Positions 1 to 8,021 of a stretch of DNA of 38,777 nt are shown here, in pieces (position 1 is the stretch's first letter; the number at the start of each line of letters is the position of its first letter). The DNA lies in contig DASYSE010000082.1 in the NCBI GenBank assembly GCA_036003705.1, positions 1-38,777 on the forward strand, given 5' to 3'. The translations under genes were made by a program, and so were the position numbers. Under the pieces are notes generated by a model that was not told where the DNA came from, made no database searches, and saw only the letters and a list, made by a program, of their open reading frames with translations. Source of the stretch: CALGFH01 sp036003705 (GTDB taxonomy: Bacteria; Actinomycetota; CALGFH01).

Positions 1-58
1 CTGATGTCCGACCCAGGAGCTACCATCTGCCTGCTGGCATGCCGACGGGGAGAAGGCC

Positions 59-244
59 ATGAGCACAGCCGCCAACGATGAGTCCCTCGATCGGGTCGAC
101 GACCTCCTCGACGGACGGCTTGCCGCGCTGCGATCCGAAGCCGAGCGTCTGCGCGCCGCGTTGCTGCGCGGCGAGTCTCCCGAGTCCCTCGGGCTCACCG
201 AGGACGGTCTCGCCCGAGTGCTGGAGGAGCGCGGCATCGCGTAG
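59..244 (+). CDS. Small charged helical protein, possible antitoxin
   Basis: I do not recognise a family with certainty. The 61-residue product is acidic at the N-terminus, then has a Leu/Arg/Glu-rich amphipathic stretch at about residues 20-38, and looks wholly helical. A good ribosome site (GGGGAG at 47-52) lies six bases before the ATG. Its TAG stop shares one base with the GTG start of the next gene (TAGTG), so the two are almost certainly co-translated. A small helical protein coupled upstream of a roughly 90-residue alpha/beta protein is the usual layout of a type II antitoxin followed by its toxin. That role is inferred from layout only; no DNA-binding motif is obvious. Confidence 0.55.
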   Translation: MSTAANDESLDRVDDLLDGRLAALRSEAERLRAALLRGESPESLGLTEDGLARVLEERGIA

Positions 245-519
245 TGGGCCGCTTCCATGTCCTCGAGACCCCGCTCGCCCTCGACCGGTACAAGCAGGCG
301 TCGACCGAGCTGCTCACCATGCTCGATCAGGTCGTCTACCCGGCGCTCCGTGACGACCCGGCGAATGAGTCTGGCAAGTATCCGATCCGGTTCCGCCCCG
401 GCGGATTCACGTTCGAGATCGAGACCCCTGGCGGCGGCCTGCACTACCTGGTGTACCAGGTGATCGAGGAACTCGGCCGCGTCCTCGTCCTGGACCTCGT
501 CACCTTTCGAGAACCGTAG
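244..519 (+). CDS. 91-aa protein, possible RelE/ParE-like toxin
   Basis: The 91-residue protein has two predicted N-terminal helices (about residues 8-38) followed by several beta strands (FTFEIET, HYLVYQVI, RVLVLDLVTF). This helix-helix-sheet order and the size fit the RelE/ParE fold. The strand YLVYQVIEELGRVLVLDLV occupies the place of the usual YRVxYxVxxxxxxVxVLxV segment. The GTG start overlaps the stop of the upstream gene by one base, implying translational coupling. Catalytic or basic surface residues typical of RelE are not clear, so the toxin call is tentative. A conserved small protein of another fold is possible. Confidence 0.5.
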   Translation: MGRFHVLETPLALDRYKQASTELLTMLDQVVYPALRDDPANESGKYPIRFRPGGFTFEIETPGGGLHYLVYQVIEELGRVLVLDLVTFREP

Positions 520-1014
520 GCGCCGGTGCGCGCCGCTCGGCTCGGCTGATCACCGATGACTCCCGTTCGTCACCTCAACCGGCGGCACTTCGAGCCGCTC
601 ACCATCCTCGGCCTGACGCTCTGTAGCCGTCGCACCGGCCGGCTCGCTTCGGCGTAGAAACGTTCAGTTGTGGCGATCCCGGCGCTTGCACGCGATCAGG
701 TAGCCCGCTCCTGGGGGCGCTGTCGGACTGGTTTGGCCGGCTCCCTGGGCGCAACTGCGAGGTGGCGCCGGTCGACCTCGCCCATGAGGATGACCTTGGC
801 GACTACCACCTCGCGGGGACCACCAAGCGGGCCGGCACCGACTCCGTCAATCCCCGGGCACCGCGACCGGCCTTTGACCTTGCCGCGACGAGCTTCCACG
901 ATGACGACGATGCTTGCGACCGAGGTGCCGCCCGCCGGTACGGATGGCCAGCTTCGTGTGGTGGCTTGGCAAGAGCAGGACACAGCGCCGCCACCTCGAC
1001 ACCATGATCCAAGG
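520..1014. other. Gene-poor stretch, no supported gene
   Basis: About 495 bases between the end of the small gene pair and the convergent stop of the PKD-domain gene. Open frames exist on both strands, but their products are low-complexity, lack a ribosome site and resemble nothing known. Locally the base composition is less strongly GC-biased than in neighbouring genes (for example 530-670). It may be decayed gene material, but I could not identify the ancestor. No convincing hairpin, tRNA or repeat was seen. Confidence 0.5.
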
Positions 1015-2601
1015 TCAGGTGATCTTCACCGGCGGCGAGATCAACTCGTTGTCACCAGGAAGCGCGTCGCGGTGGTCGAGGACGGTGGCGACGGCCTTGA
1101 AGCTGACCTTCCCGACGGTCCCATCGGCTGGGGTGATCGTGTAGGTGAACGCGAACCGGGTCGTGTTGCCGCCCGGGGGCCGCACCGGCACGGTCTGGGT
1201 GAGCGAGCCGACCTGCTGGAAGCCTCCTGGGGCGCTCTTGAACAGGTCGACCTGGACCCGCTCCGGGTAGCGGGTGTTCCGCACGTACACGTTGACCGCA
1301 ACCGTCTGCCCCACGTGCGCGGAATTGGGCACAGCGATCTGCACGATGGCAACGTCATGGGTGCGCACCTTCACGACCCGCGAGGTCGACGCGGTGCGGC
1401 CGTCCGAGGTGGTCACGGTGAACTCGACGGTGTAGTCCCCGTCCCGCGCGTACTGATGGATTGGGCAGCAGCCGGTCGCCGTGGCCCCGTCGCCGAAGCT
1501 CCACGCCTGCGATGCGATCCCCACGCCCGCCGGGTCATAAGAGTTGTCCTGGAACTGGACCGTGTCGAAGACCGAGGGATCCCCGGGCGAGAAGGAAAAG
1601 TCGGCCACCGGGTTCGGCGCGACTTCCAGGTGGAAGGTGACCGATCCGAACCCCTCACAGCACCACCCGCCGACCTGGAGGTAGTAGGTGGTGTTGGCCT
1701 GTGCACGGAAGGTGACGAACTGGAAGTAGGGGTATTGCGAGCAGCCGACCTCGGTCAGATTGGCTAGCGCCGTCCCGGTGTACACCCCCAGCCCCGCGCC
1801 GAACTGATCAAGCCGGGCGGTGACCGATTCGGTGGTGGCCGGCGTGAACGCATACCACGCGGTGTTCTGCAGCCCGACGCACGACGGGGATGGCTCCGAT
1901 GGCTGGGTGGTGGCCCCCGCGAGGTCCACGGTGTCGCTGAACGGCAGCGAGGCGATCGCGGTCGCGTCGGCGAAGTCGTCGTTGCCCGGCGGAAGCAGTT
2001 GGTTGACGGAGAACTGGAGGCTGCCGCCGCCGTTCCCGCCGCTGCCGCAGCATCGGGCAAGCATGAAGTGGTAGGTGGTCCCTCCGGTCGCCTGGAAGGT
2101 GATCTTGGATTGCAGGCCGCTGAAATCGTCGTTGCAGGCGATCAGGCTGAGGGCGCCCTGGGTGCCCGTCCAGGCCGACAGCACCGTGTCGTAGTTGCTC
2201 CCGAACGTGTCGGCTTGGATCGTGCTGTTGGCCGGTGGCGTGAAAGCAAACCACACCGATCCGTTGCTCGAACACTCAGTCGGGTCGCTGGGGTCGAACG
2301 TCGCCTGGGTGGTGTCCTCTGTGGTGGAGAACGGCAGGCTGCTGATGACCGTGGCATTGGCGAAGTCGTCGTTGGTGGGCCCCGTTGGTGACTCGGCCGT
2401 GGTGGTGGGCTCGGCCGTGGTGGTGGGCTCGGTCGTGCTGGTGGCCCCGGTCGTGCTGGGGGGCAGGGTCGTGGTGGTGGGTACGGTCGTGGTGGTGGGC
2501 GCGGTCGTGGTGGGGGGCTTCGCGAACGCGGTAGGAGCCGCCAGCACCAGGAGCGCAAGGCCCGTCGTTGCCGCGACCACGAAGCTGACAAGGCGCCTCA
2601 C
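1015..2601 (-). CDS. Secreted PKD-domain protein with Thr-rich linker
   Basis: A 528-residue exported protein. It starts with MRRLVSFVV, a hydrophobic core and an AFA-K cleavage site, a standard Sec signal peptide. A Thr/Pro-rich linker (about residues 30-72) follows. Then come two related beta-rich domains of about 120 residues, each opening with NDDFAxAT and containing WxAFTP, which resemble bacterial pre-peptidase C-terminal-like or fibronectin-like modules. A PKD domain (WSFGDGATATG, then HQYARDGDYTVEFTV) and a C-terminal CARDB-like domain (VAIVQIAVPNSAHVGQ onward) complete it. I took the third in-frame GTG (2601) because AGAAAGG lies nine bases upstream; the GTGs at 2610 and 2607 are too close to it. 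No LPXTG motif or membrane anchor is present, so it is probably released or held non-covalently. It likely acts in adhesion or as a binding scaffold (inference); no enzymatic domain is visible. Confidence 0.8.
   Translation of the reverse strand: MRRLVSFVVAATTGLALLVLAAPTAFAKPPTTTAPTTTTVPTTTTLPPSTTGATSTTEPTTTAEPTTTAESPTGPTNDDFANATVISSLPFSTTEDTTQATFDPSDPTECSSNGSVWFAFTPPANSTIQADTFGSNYDTVLSAWTGTQGALSLIACNDDFSGLQSKITFQATGGTTYHFMLARCCGSGGNGGGSLQFSVNQLLPPGNDDFADATAIASLPFSDTVDLAGATTQPSEPSPSCVGLQNTAWYAFTPATTESVTARLDQFGAGLGVYTGTALANLTEVGCSQYPYFQFVTFRAQANTTYYLQVGGWCCEGFGSVTFHLEVAPNPVADFSFSPGDPSVFDTVQFQDNSYDPAGVGIASQAWSFGDGATATGCCPIHQYARDGDYTVEFTVTTSDGRTASTSRVVKVRTHDVAIVQIAVPNSAHVGQTVAVNVYVRNTRYPERVQVDLFKSAPGGFQQVGSLTQTVPVRPPGGNTTRFAFTYTITPADGTVGKVSFKAVATVLDHRDALPGDNELISPPVKIT
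2392..2517 (-). repeat. Tandem degenerate repeat coding the Thr-rich linker
   Basis: A run of degenerate units of about 18 bases built on GGTGGTGGGCTCGGCCGT (plus-strand sense). It encodes the TTTxP-type linker of the secreted PKD protein. Copy-number slippage here would lengthen or shorten the linker in frame. Confidence 0.7.
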
Positions 2602-2856
2602 GGCCACCACCCTTTCTGGTTCTGACAGGCGCAGGCTGCCATCCTGGAGTTCAGCCGGGTCGCTGTGCCCAGCCGATGAGATAAACGTAGGCCGGGATGA
2701 TCCCGTTACTGCGGTCTTGTGACGAAAGTGCGCCGTGAGCGAGTCTCACGATCCTCAGGGCGCCGTCGCGGCAGCGGCCGAGTGATGGGGCGCGCGCCGA
2801 GGTGCCAACCCTCCCGAACGAGATCCCCGGTCTGTAGCACTATCCTTGGTCGCACC

Positions 2857-3933
2857 ATGTCGAGAAGGGCCGTCAGCGTCAGCCAGTCGCCGTCGCGGCT
2901 GGATCGCCGGGTGGTCGCCGCCGCGGAGGCCATGCTGGCCCGGGAGCAGTCGGTCTCCCCCGTCGGGGTGCTCGTGCAGATCGGGTGGCTGCCGTGGGGT
3001 CTGGTCGACGACTGGCGGCGCGGGCAGGTCGACTACCTGGAGCGCGTGGCGGCGGTACAGCCCGACAGGCTGGCCGTCGCGCTGGTGCATCTCCGCCGCT
3101 GGGCGGCACGCGAGGGGCTCAAGCCGAACGAGGTCGCCTACGTGGCCGCCACGCGCGATCGGCGGCCGCTGCGGTTCACCACCGGCGGCGACCAGGCGGC
3201 GGAGCGCGCCTGGCGGACGCATTGGACCCGACCCGACCTGTCCGCGGCGGCGCGGGAACGATGGACCAAGCGGCAGAGCAAGGCGCCTGACCTGGTGGTG
3301 ATCGAGCCGCTCAACCAGTGGACCTGCACGGGCTGCGGCGGCTCGGGTTCCTACCTGTTCATGGAGGGCCCCGGGCCGCTGTGCCTCGGCTGCGCGGACA
3401 TGGACCATCTCGTGTTCCTGCCCGCCGGCAGCGCCGCGTTGAGCCGCCGCGCCAAGCAGGCAAGCCGCCTGTCGGCCGTTGTGGTCCGCTTCAGCCGCTC
3501 CCGCAAGCGCTACGAGCGGCAGGGGATCCTGGTAGAGGAGGCGGCTTTGGAGGCCGCCGAGGCGCAGTGCCTGGCCGACGAGGACGCCCGCCGTCGGCGC
3601 CGCGAGCGGGACCAGCAGCGGCGCGCCGACCAGGACCTGGCGTTCCAGGCTCGGCTGGCCGAGGCGGTCGTGCGGCTGTTCCCGGGCTGCCCCAGCCAAC
3701 GCGCCGAGGCGATTGCCCGCCACGCCGGCACGCGCGGCAGTGGTCGGGTCGGGCGCTCGGCGGCCGGGCGGGCCCTGGACGAGCAGGCGATCAGGCTCGC
3801 CGTCGTGGCCTCGGTGCGGCACCAGGACACCGACTATGATGCGTTGCTGATGTCCGGCGTGCCCCGCACGGACGCCCGCGAGCAGGTGCAGCCCGACATC
3901 GACCGGGCCCTGGCGGCCTGGCGGGACCCGTAG
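2857..3933 (+). CDS. DUF2293 domain protein with zinc-ribbon motif
   Basis: The 358-residue protein is of unknown function. The N-terminal part (about residues 20-125, with VLVQIGWLPWGLVDDWRRG and a following HLRRWAAREGLKP) is helical and conserved in this family. A CxxC-x17-CxxC zinc-ribbon-like motif (WTCTGC and LCLGC) sits near residues 155-180. A long Arg/Glu/Ala-rich coiled stretch leads to the C-terminal DUF2293 region (RLAVVASVRHQDTDYDALLMSG, then LAAW at the end). The ATG at 2857 was chosen because conserved sequence begins just after it and the 46 residues upstream are low-complexity; no strong ribosome site is seen, so translation may be weak or leaderless. The zinc ribbon and basic surface suggest nucleic-acid contact, which is inference. 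Confidence 0.75.
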   Translation: MSRRAVSVSQSPSRLDRRVVAAAEAMLAREQSVSPVGVLVQIGWLPWGLVDDWRRGQVDYLERVAAVQPDRLAVALVHLRRWAAREGLKPNEVAYVAATRDRRPLRFTTGGDQAAERAWRTHWTRPDLSAAARERWTKRQSKAPDLVVIEPLNQWTCTGCGGSGSYLFMEGPGPLCLGCADMDHLVFLPAGSAALSRRAKQASRLSAVVVRFSRSRKRYERQGILVEEAALEAAEAQCLADEDARRRRRERDQQRRADQDLAFQARLAEAVVRLFPGCPSQRAEAIARHAGTRGSGRVGRSAAGRALDEQAIRLAVVASVRHQDTDYDALLMSGVPRTDAREQVQPDIDRALAAWRDP

Positions 3934-3957
3934 ACTCCGCCGAGGAGCGGGGAGGCG

Positions 3958-4435
3958 ATGCGGACACCATCCAATGAGTGGCTGGCGGCCACCGCGGCCG
4001 AGGCGGAGCCGGTCCCGCAGCTGCGCGCGTTCACCAACTGGGTGGGCGCCGGACGCAAGCTCACCCAGACGGGACGAATCACGCTCGCCGATGCCCGCGA
4101 GCTGGTGGTGTTGCTCGGCACCGAGGACGTGATCGACCCCAAGATCGGTGACCGGGTGTTCCGCACCAAGAGCAGCGAGGAGCTGCCCGGGATCACCACG
4201 GTCGTGGAGTGGGCCAAGGCGAGCGGCCTGGTCCGCGTGACCAGCGGACGGCTGGTCGCGGTGAAGAAGCGACGTGCGGCGTGCGCTGGGCATGCTCCAG
4301 CTGTTGGGAGCGGTCCGCATCGACGGGGAGTCGGTGGAGCCGACCGAGCTTGCGCTGTGGGCGATGCGCCGTAGCCTCGGCGCGCCACGGCCGGGCGACC
4401 CGGCCTTCCAGGTGAAGATCACCCTGGCCGGTAGG
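3958..4435 (+). pseudogene. Broken pRiA4b ORF-3-like gene
   Basis: The first 100 codons, from ATG 3958 with GGAG-rich sequence before it, encode a conserved-looking N-terminus (LRAFTNWVGAGRKLTQTGRI, then LADARELVVLLG and FRTKSSEELPGI, ending RLVAVKK). This matches the N-terminal part of actinobacterial pRiA4b ORF-3-like proteins. That frame then turns to nonsense near 4270. Related sequence resumes in another frame from about 4289 (MLQLLGAVRIDGES, then ALWAMRRSLG and GDPAFQVKITLAG), the boundary into the pRiA4b ORF-3 domain. It stops at about 4435, where the opposing reductase gene ends. The central winged-helix-like part and the whole C-terminal domain are missing, so there is an internal deletion with frameshift plus a 3' truncation. 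The family call is from memory of motif order. Confidence 0.65.
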
Positions 4436-4973
4436 CCAGCCGCACCACGCCGGAGCCAAACGTCGTCGAGCCGATCAGCTGCAAGCGGACCGGCCCAACA
4501 CCATCGAAGATCCGCGGCCCGGCCGGCCACAGCGACGGGCTCACCCAGAACCAGAACTCGTCCACCAGACCCAGGGTGGTGAGGGCATGGGCCAGCTCGC
4601 CGGCGCCGACGGCGATCAGGGTCCTGTTGTGGCGGTCCTTGAGGGCGGTCACACTCTCGGCCAGGTCGCCTTCCAGCAGGGTGGCGTTCCACGCCAACGG
4701 CCCCCGCAGGGTCCGGGACGCCACGTACTTGGGCATGCTGTTCATCCGGTCCGCGAACAGCCCCAGGGTCGGGTCGTCCGCCAGTTGCGGCCAGACCGCG
4801 GCCAGTCCCTCGTAGGTCTTGCGCCCCAGCACCATCGCGTCAGCCACCAGGAACTGCTCCAGCGAGACCTGATTGCTGTCGGCGTCCAGCACCAGCCACC
4901 CATCGGGCTCAGGCACCGGCGCCTCGAAGGCGCCGTTGACCGTCATGGCGTTGTTGATGACCAAGCGTCCCAT
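4419..4973 (-). CDS. Dihydrofolate-reductase-fold (RibD C-terminal) reductase
   Basis: The 184-residue protein belongs to the RibD C-terminal/DHFR-fold family, which reduces pterin- or pyrimidine-like substrates with NAD(P)H. Typical features are the opening MGRLVINNAMTVNGAFE, the nucleotide-binding VLGRKTYEGLAAVWP near residues 68-82, and the C-terminal sheet ending in GVVRLAYRPG. The ATG at 4973 was chosen because AGGAGG lies just upstream; an upstream in-frame extension is poorly conserved. Stand-alone members usually have no known substrate and are distinct from the housekeeping folA enzyme. Its 3' end abuts the truncated pRiA4b-like pseudogene, so its arrival may have removed that gene's tail (inference). 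Confidence 0.85.
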   Translation of the reverse strand: MGRLVINNAMTVNGAFEAPVPEPDGWLVLDADSNQVSLEQFLVADAMVLGRKTYEGLAAVWPQLADDPTLGLFADRMNSMPKYVASRTLRGPLAWNATLLEGDLAESVTALKDRHNRTLIAVGAGELAHALTTLGLVDEFWFWVSPSLWPAGPRIFDGVGPVRLQLIGSTTFGSGVVRLAYRPG

Positions 4974-5244
4974 CGGGGCCTCCTCGCCGTTCAGCAGGGT
5001 GGCTGTCACAAGCCGGTGCGGGTACGACAACACGCCGGACGAACCCTATCGCGCCCAGGCGGCACACCGGCGTCGGCCTCCTCAGCAGACAGCAAGCCCC
5101 CGGCTTGACAGACATGGCAGCCTCGTCGGCTAGGACTACTCGCTGGACTGATTGGCGGGCGCGATCGAGGTGGGCGGATGCGCAAGCACATCGTCATGCG
5201 GCTCGGCGTCGACCGTCGCGCGACTGACCCGAAGGCGCCGTCTG

Positions 5245-6699
5245 GTGCTCCTTGACCCGCTTCGCTTCGTCCAAGCCGCCGACGGTGAGCAGACCCGGGT
5301 CGTCACCGGTCGCTTCGAGCCAGGCGCCGCCGACTGGGCCTACCTGCCCGTCGGGGTGCCGGCCGGTGTCCGCGAGCTCGCCGTCCGCTACCGCCACGAC
5401 CGGCCGGCGCCGCCGCCCGGCGTTGCCGGCAACGCGCTCGACATCGGCATCTTCGACCAGGACGGGTACGAGCTCGGCCAGGCCGCAGGGTTCCGCGGCT
5501 GGTCCGGCGGGTCCCGCGACCGCTTCGTGATCAGCCGCTCGGACGCGACGCCTGGCTATCTCCCAGGGCCGATCAACCCGGGCAGCTGGCATGTCATCCT
5601 CGGCCCCTACACCGTCGCCCCCCAGGGCATGAACTGGACGGTGGAGGTCACGCTGCGCTTCGGCGCGCCCGGGCCGGCGGCCGTGCCCGACCCGGCGCCG
5701 CCGCGGGCCGGCGGTCGCGGCCGTTCCTGGTACCGCGGCGACCTGCACCTGCACACCGTCCACTCCGACGGCCAGCGCACCCCGGAGGAGCTGGTCGCCG
5801 GGGCCAGGGCCGCCGGCCTCGACTTCATCGTCTCCACCGAGCACAACACCTCCAGCGCCAGCCTGATCTGGGGCCGGCACGCCGGCCCAGACCTCCTCAT
5901 CGTGGACGGCGAGGAGGTCACCACCCGCAACGGCCACTACCTGGCCCTCGGCCTGCCCCCCGGCGCCTGGGTCGACTGGCGCTACCGGGCCGTCGACGGC
6001 GCCATCGACCGCTTCCTGCGCGAGATCCACGGGATGGGCGGTCTGGCCGTGGCCGCCCACCCGCACTGCCCGTCCCTCGGCTGCTCCTGGCGGTTCGGCG
6101 TGCGCGGCATCGACGGCATCGAGGTCTGGAACGGGCCCTGGACGGCCGACGACGAGGGCGCGGTCAAGGATTGGGACGCGATGCTGGTCGAGCACGCCCG
6201 CGCCGGCCGCTGGATCCCGGCGGTGGCCAACAGCGACGCCCACCGCGAGCCCCAGGTGATCGGCCTCCCCCACAACGTCGTGCTGGCCAGCGACCTGGAG
6301 CGGCGGGCGGTCCTGCACGGCGTGCGCCTGGGACAGCTCTGGATGGCCGAGTCGGCGGCCGTCCACCTGGCCCTGACCGCGGCCGCCGCCGGCCGCTCGG
6401 CCGGGATCGGCGGGCGCCTGCGGGTTCGGCCCGACGAGCCGGTGTCGGTCCGGCTGCAGGTGCGGGGCGCCCCCGGCCACCTCGTGCGGCTGTTCACCGA
6501 CCTCGGGCAGGTCCTCGAGACCCGCCTGCCGGACGGCGCCCCCGGCACGGTCGAGTGGACCACCACCCCGCGGCGCTCGGCCTACGTCCGGGCCGAGGTC
6601 CGCCGCCCCGAGCCCACCCCGACCACGCCCGACACCATGGTCGCCCTCACCAACCCGGTGTTCCTCGGCCCGGTGATCAGCGGGCGACCTCCAGCCTGA
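5245..6699 (+). CDS. PHP-domain metal-dependent phosphoesterase, CehA/McbA type
   Basis: About 484 residues. An N-terminal beta-sandwich-like domain (to about residue 155, with GRFEPGAADWAYLPV and ALDIGIFDQDG) precedes a PHP domain with the expected metal ligands: RGDLHLHTVHSDG, STEHNT, the GEEVTT-NGHY segment, AAHPHCPS, and NSDAHR. The C-terminal 100 residues are beta-rich. The CehA/McbA group contains carbaryl hydrolases and many enzymes of unknown substrate, so only metal-dependent hydrolysis can be claimed. The GTG at 5245 has GAAGG nine bases upstream; a TTG at 5152 would add 31 unconserved residues, so the start is uncertain. No signal peptide is seen. Its last 23 bases overlap the convergent DUF6457 gene. 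Confidence 0.8.
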   Translation: MLLDPLRFVQAADGEQTRVVTGRFEPGAADWAYLPVGVPAGVRELAVRYRHDRPAPPPGVAGNALDIGIFDQDGYELGQAAGFRGWSGGSRDRFVISRSDATPGYLPGPINPGSWHVILGPYTVAPQGMNWTVEVTLRFGAPGPAAVPDPAPPRAGGRGRSWYRGDLHLHTVHSDGQRTPEELVAGARAAGLDFIVSTEHNTSSASLIWGRHAGPDLLIVDGEEVTTRNGHYLALGLPPGAWVDWRYRAVDGAIDRFLREIHGMGGLAVAAHPHCPSLGCSWRFGVRGIDGIEVWNGPWTADDEGAVKDWDAMLVEHARAGRWIPAVANSDAHREPQVIGLPHNVVLASDLERRAVLHGVRLGQLWMAESAAVHLALTAAAAGRSAGIGGRLRVRPDEPVSVRLQVRGAPGHLVRLFTDLGQVLETRLPDGAPGTVEWTTTPRRSAYVRAEVRRPEPTPTTPDTMVALTNPVFLGPVISGRPPA

Positions 6700-6919
6700 C
6701 CACCAGGTCGTCCAGGAACACCTCACGGGCCTCCGGGGCGGCGCCGGCGAGGACCAGCCCGGCCAGGTAGGCGGTCACCGGGGCCGCCCGGCGCTCGGAG
6801 GAGTGCGCGGCCACCCGGGCCAGCTCGAGGATCGCCTCGATCTCGCCCTGGCCGACGACGGGCGGGTTGGGGCCGAGCAGGGAGCGGACCCGCTCGAGGA
6901 ACTCGTTCAGCTCGTCCAT
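6677..6919 (-). CDS. DUF6457 domain protein, MobA-associated
   Basis: An 80-residue helical protein of the DUF6457 type: MDELNEFLERVRSLLG at the start, then EAILELARVAAHSSERRAAP and TAYLAGLVLAG. The ATG at 6919 has GGAAGG a few bases upstream; the longer in-frame start lacks one. It lies 49 bases downstream of mobA on the same strand. In actinobacteria I know DUF6457 as a small partner encoded beside, or fused to, MobA-like nucleotidyltransferases. A helper role in molybdenum cofactor guanylylation is therefore likely but unproven. The 3' end overlaps the PHP gene by 23 bases on the opposite strand. Confidence 0.75.
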   Translation of the reverse strand: MDELNEFLERVRSLLGPNPPVVGQGEIEAILELARVAAHSSERRAAPVTAYLAGLVLAGAAPEAREVFLDDLVVRLEVAR

Positions 6920-6968
6920 GGCCGTCCTTCCCGTTGGTGTCCCTGGCGTCGCGCTGTCCGGCAGCACC

Positions 6969-7589
6969 CTAGCGCGGTGGCTCCAGGCCGGAGTCCCAGG
7001 CGGCCAGGTCGGCCGGGTCGTCGAGGTCGACGAAGGAGCGGCCGTCAGGGTCGAGCGCGCGCCAGCTCGCCTCCTCGACGACCAGGGTGCGCAGGGCGGC
7101 CAGGAGGCCGAGCAGGGAGCGGTCGCCGGCCGGCTCGGCCAGCCGGGCCCGCGCGGCGGCCAGCGCCGGCGCCCGCTGGTACACCGCCACCAGGGGTTCG
7201 AGCCGGGGGCCGCGCCGGCAGACCACCGCCTCGCCCCGTGCCCGCAGCCCGACCAGGTGGGCGAGCAGCTCCACTCGCGGCCCAGGATGGTCCCCGGCTA
7301 GGACCAGGACGTGCTCGGCGTCGAGGGCGCCGAGGGCGGCGGCCAGCGCGGCCAGCGGCCCGAGCCCCGGGTCGGTGACCAGCCCGACGGGCGGCCGACC
7401 AGGCGGCGGACCGGTGGCCAGGCGGCGGGCCGGATGGCCTTGGGGGGCGACCAGCACCACCGGACGGGCGACCCGGGCGGCGGCCGCCAACGCCAGCGTG
7501 GCCAGCTCGACCCCGCCGACCGGCATCGTCGCCTTGTCGCGGCCCATCCGCCGGCCGCGCCCCCCGGCGAGCACGGCGGCTGCCACCAT
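6969..7589 (-). CDS. mobA: Molybdenum cofactor guanylyltransferase-like NTP transferase
   Basis: The 206-residue protein has the MobA-like NTP-transferase fold. The nucleotide-binding loop LAGGRGRRMGRDKA is at residues 7-20. The central metal-binding strand reads VLVLAGDHPG, in place of the usual AxDxP. The C-terminal VDLDDPADLAAW is the common end motif of this family (NINTPEDL-like). MobA transfers GMP from GTP to molybdopterin in the cytosol. Start ATG 7589 follows AGGGGG by five bases, and a TATATT box lies at 7619-7624 on the same strand. The DUF6457 partner is next downstream. No other molybdenum genes are in the window. A related transferase such as MocA, acting on another nucleotide or cofactor, is possible. 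Confidence 0.8.
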   Translation of the reverse strand: MVAAAVLAGGRGRRMGRDKATMPVGGVELATLALAAAARVARPVVLVAPQGHPARRLATGPPPGRPPVGLVTDPGLGPLAALAAALGALDAEHVLVLAGDHPGPRVELLAHLVGLRARGEAVVCRRGPRLEPLVAVYQRAPALAAARARLAEPAGDRSLLGLLAALRTLVVEEASWRALDPDGRSFVDLDDPADLAAWDSGLEPPR

Positions 7590-7730
7590 CTAAGCCCCCT
7601 TTTGCCCCCTGAGCAGCGAATATAGGCAGCCCTGGACGGTGAGATAGGGCGGTTGCCCGATGCGGCCACCCTACCTCAGGGACGGATCATGGTTGGGACA
7701 CCAAGGACCGTCGAACCAAGGAGCAGCCTC

Positions 7731-7940
7731 ATGTTCCCCATCACACATCCCGATCTCGTGAGGCAGCTGGTCGACGAGCGGATCGCCCGTCTGCGCGCCG
7801 AGGCCGGCGCCGCTCGCAGGGCCCGGGGGTTCCTGGCCAAGCGGAGGCCGGCCCGGTTGGGCGCGCCGGGCGGCGGCTCCGGCCGGGTCGTACCCGCCCC
7901 GGCCCCCGTGACGAGCGCCAAGGCCGATCGGGCCGCTTGA
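7731..7940 (+). CDS. Small basic hypothetical protein
   Basis: A 69-residue, Arg/Ala-rich protein starting MFPITHPDLVRQLVDERIA. The ATG at 7731 follows AAGGAG by seven to eight bases, which decides the start. The first 30 residues form an amphipathic helix; the rest is basic and disordered. Short proteins with a HPxLxxxLxxERxxxLRxxA pattern are common in actinobacteria, but I know of no function. Its stop codon sits in the loop of a strong hairpin, so this short gene probably forms its own transcription unit. Confidence 0.6.
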   Translation: MFPITHPDLVRQLVDERIARLRAEAGAARRARGFLAKRRPARLGAPGGGSGRVVPAPAPVTSAKADRAA

Positions 7941-7953
7941 GCGGCCCGATCGG
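7924..7953 (+). terminator. Perfect 13-bp hairpin with stop codon in the loop
   Basis: CCGATCGGGCCGC (7924-7936) pairs perfectly with 7941-7953. The four-base loop TTGA (7937-7940) includes the TGA stop of the small upstream gene. There is no T-run after it, as is common for actinobacterial terminators. Confidence 0.7.
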
Positions 7954-8021
7954 TGACCGCCGAAGGCGCGGGGGGGCGCTGGACGGGTAGTGGTCGGGGA
8001 AGCTCTCCGTAGAATGGGCGG

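Noticed and set aside
670..1767. Long plus-strand open frame of 365 codons opposite the PKD gene
   Set aside because: Antisense shadow: the opposite strand encodes a protein with signal peptide and recognisable domains, while this frame is Arg/Gly/Asp-rich low complexity without ribosome site.
2755..4692. Minus-strand open frame of 645 codons across three genes
   Set aside because: Runs antisense through the DUF2293 gene and the pRiA4b-like pseudogene and in the wrong frame through the reductase gene; composition is typical of high-GC shadow frames.
5178..5255. Short 25-codon open frame MRKHIVMRLGVDRRATDPKA with a purine-rich lead
   Set aside because: Too short to support, overlaps the PHP gene start in another frame, and no homology is recognised.
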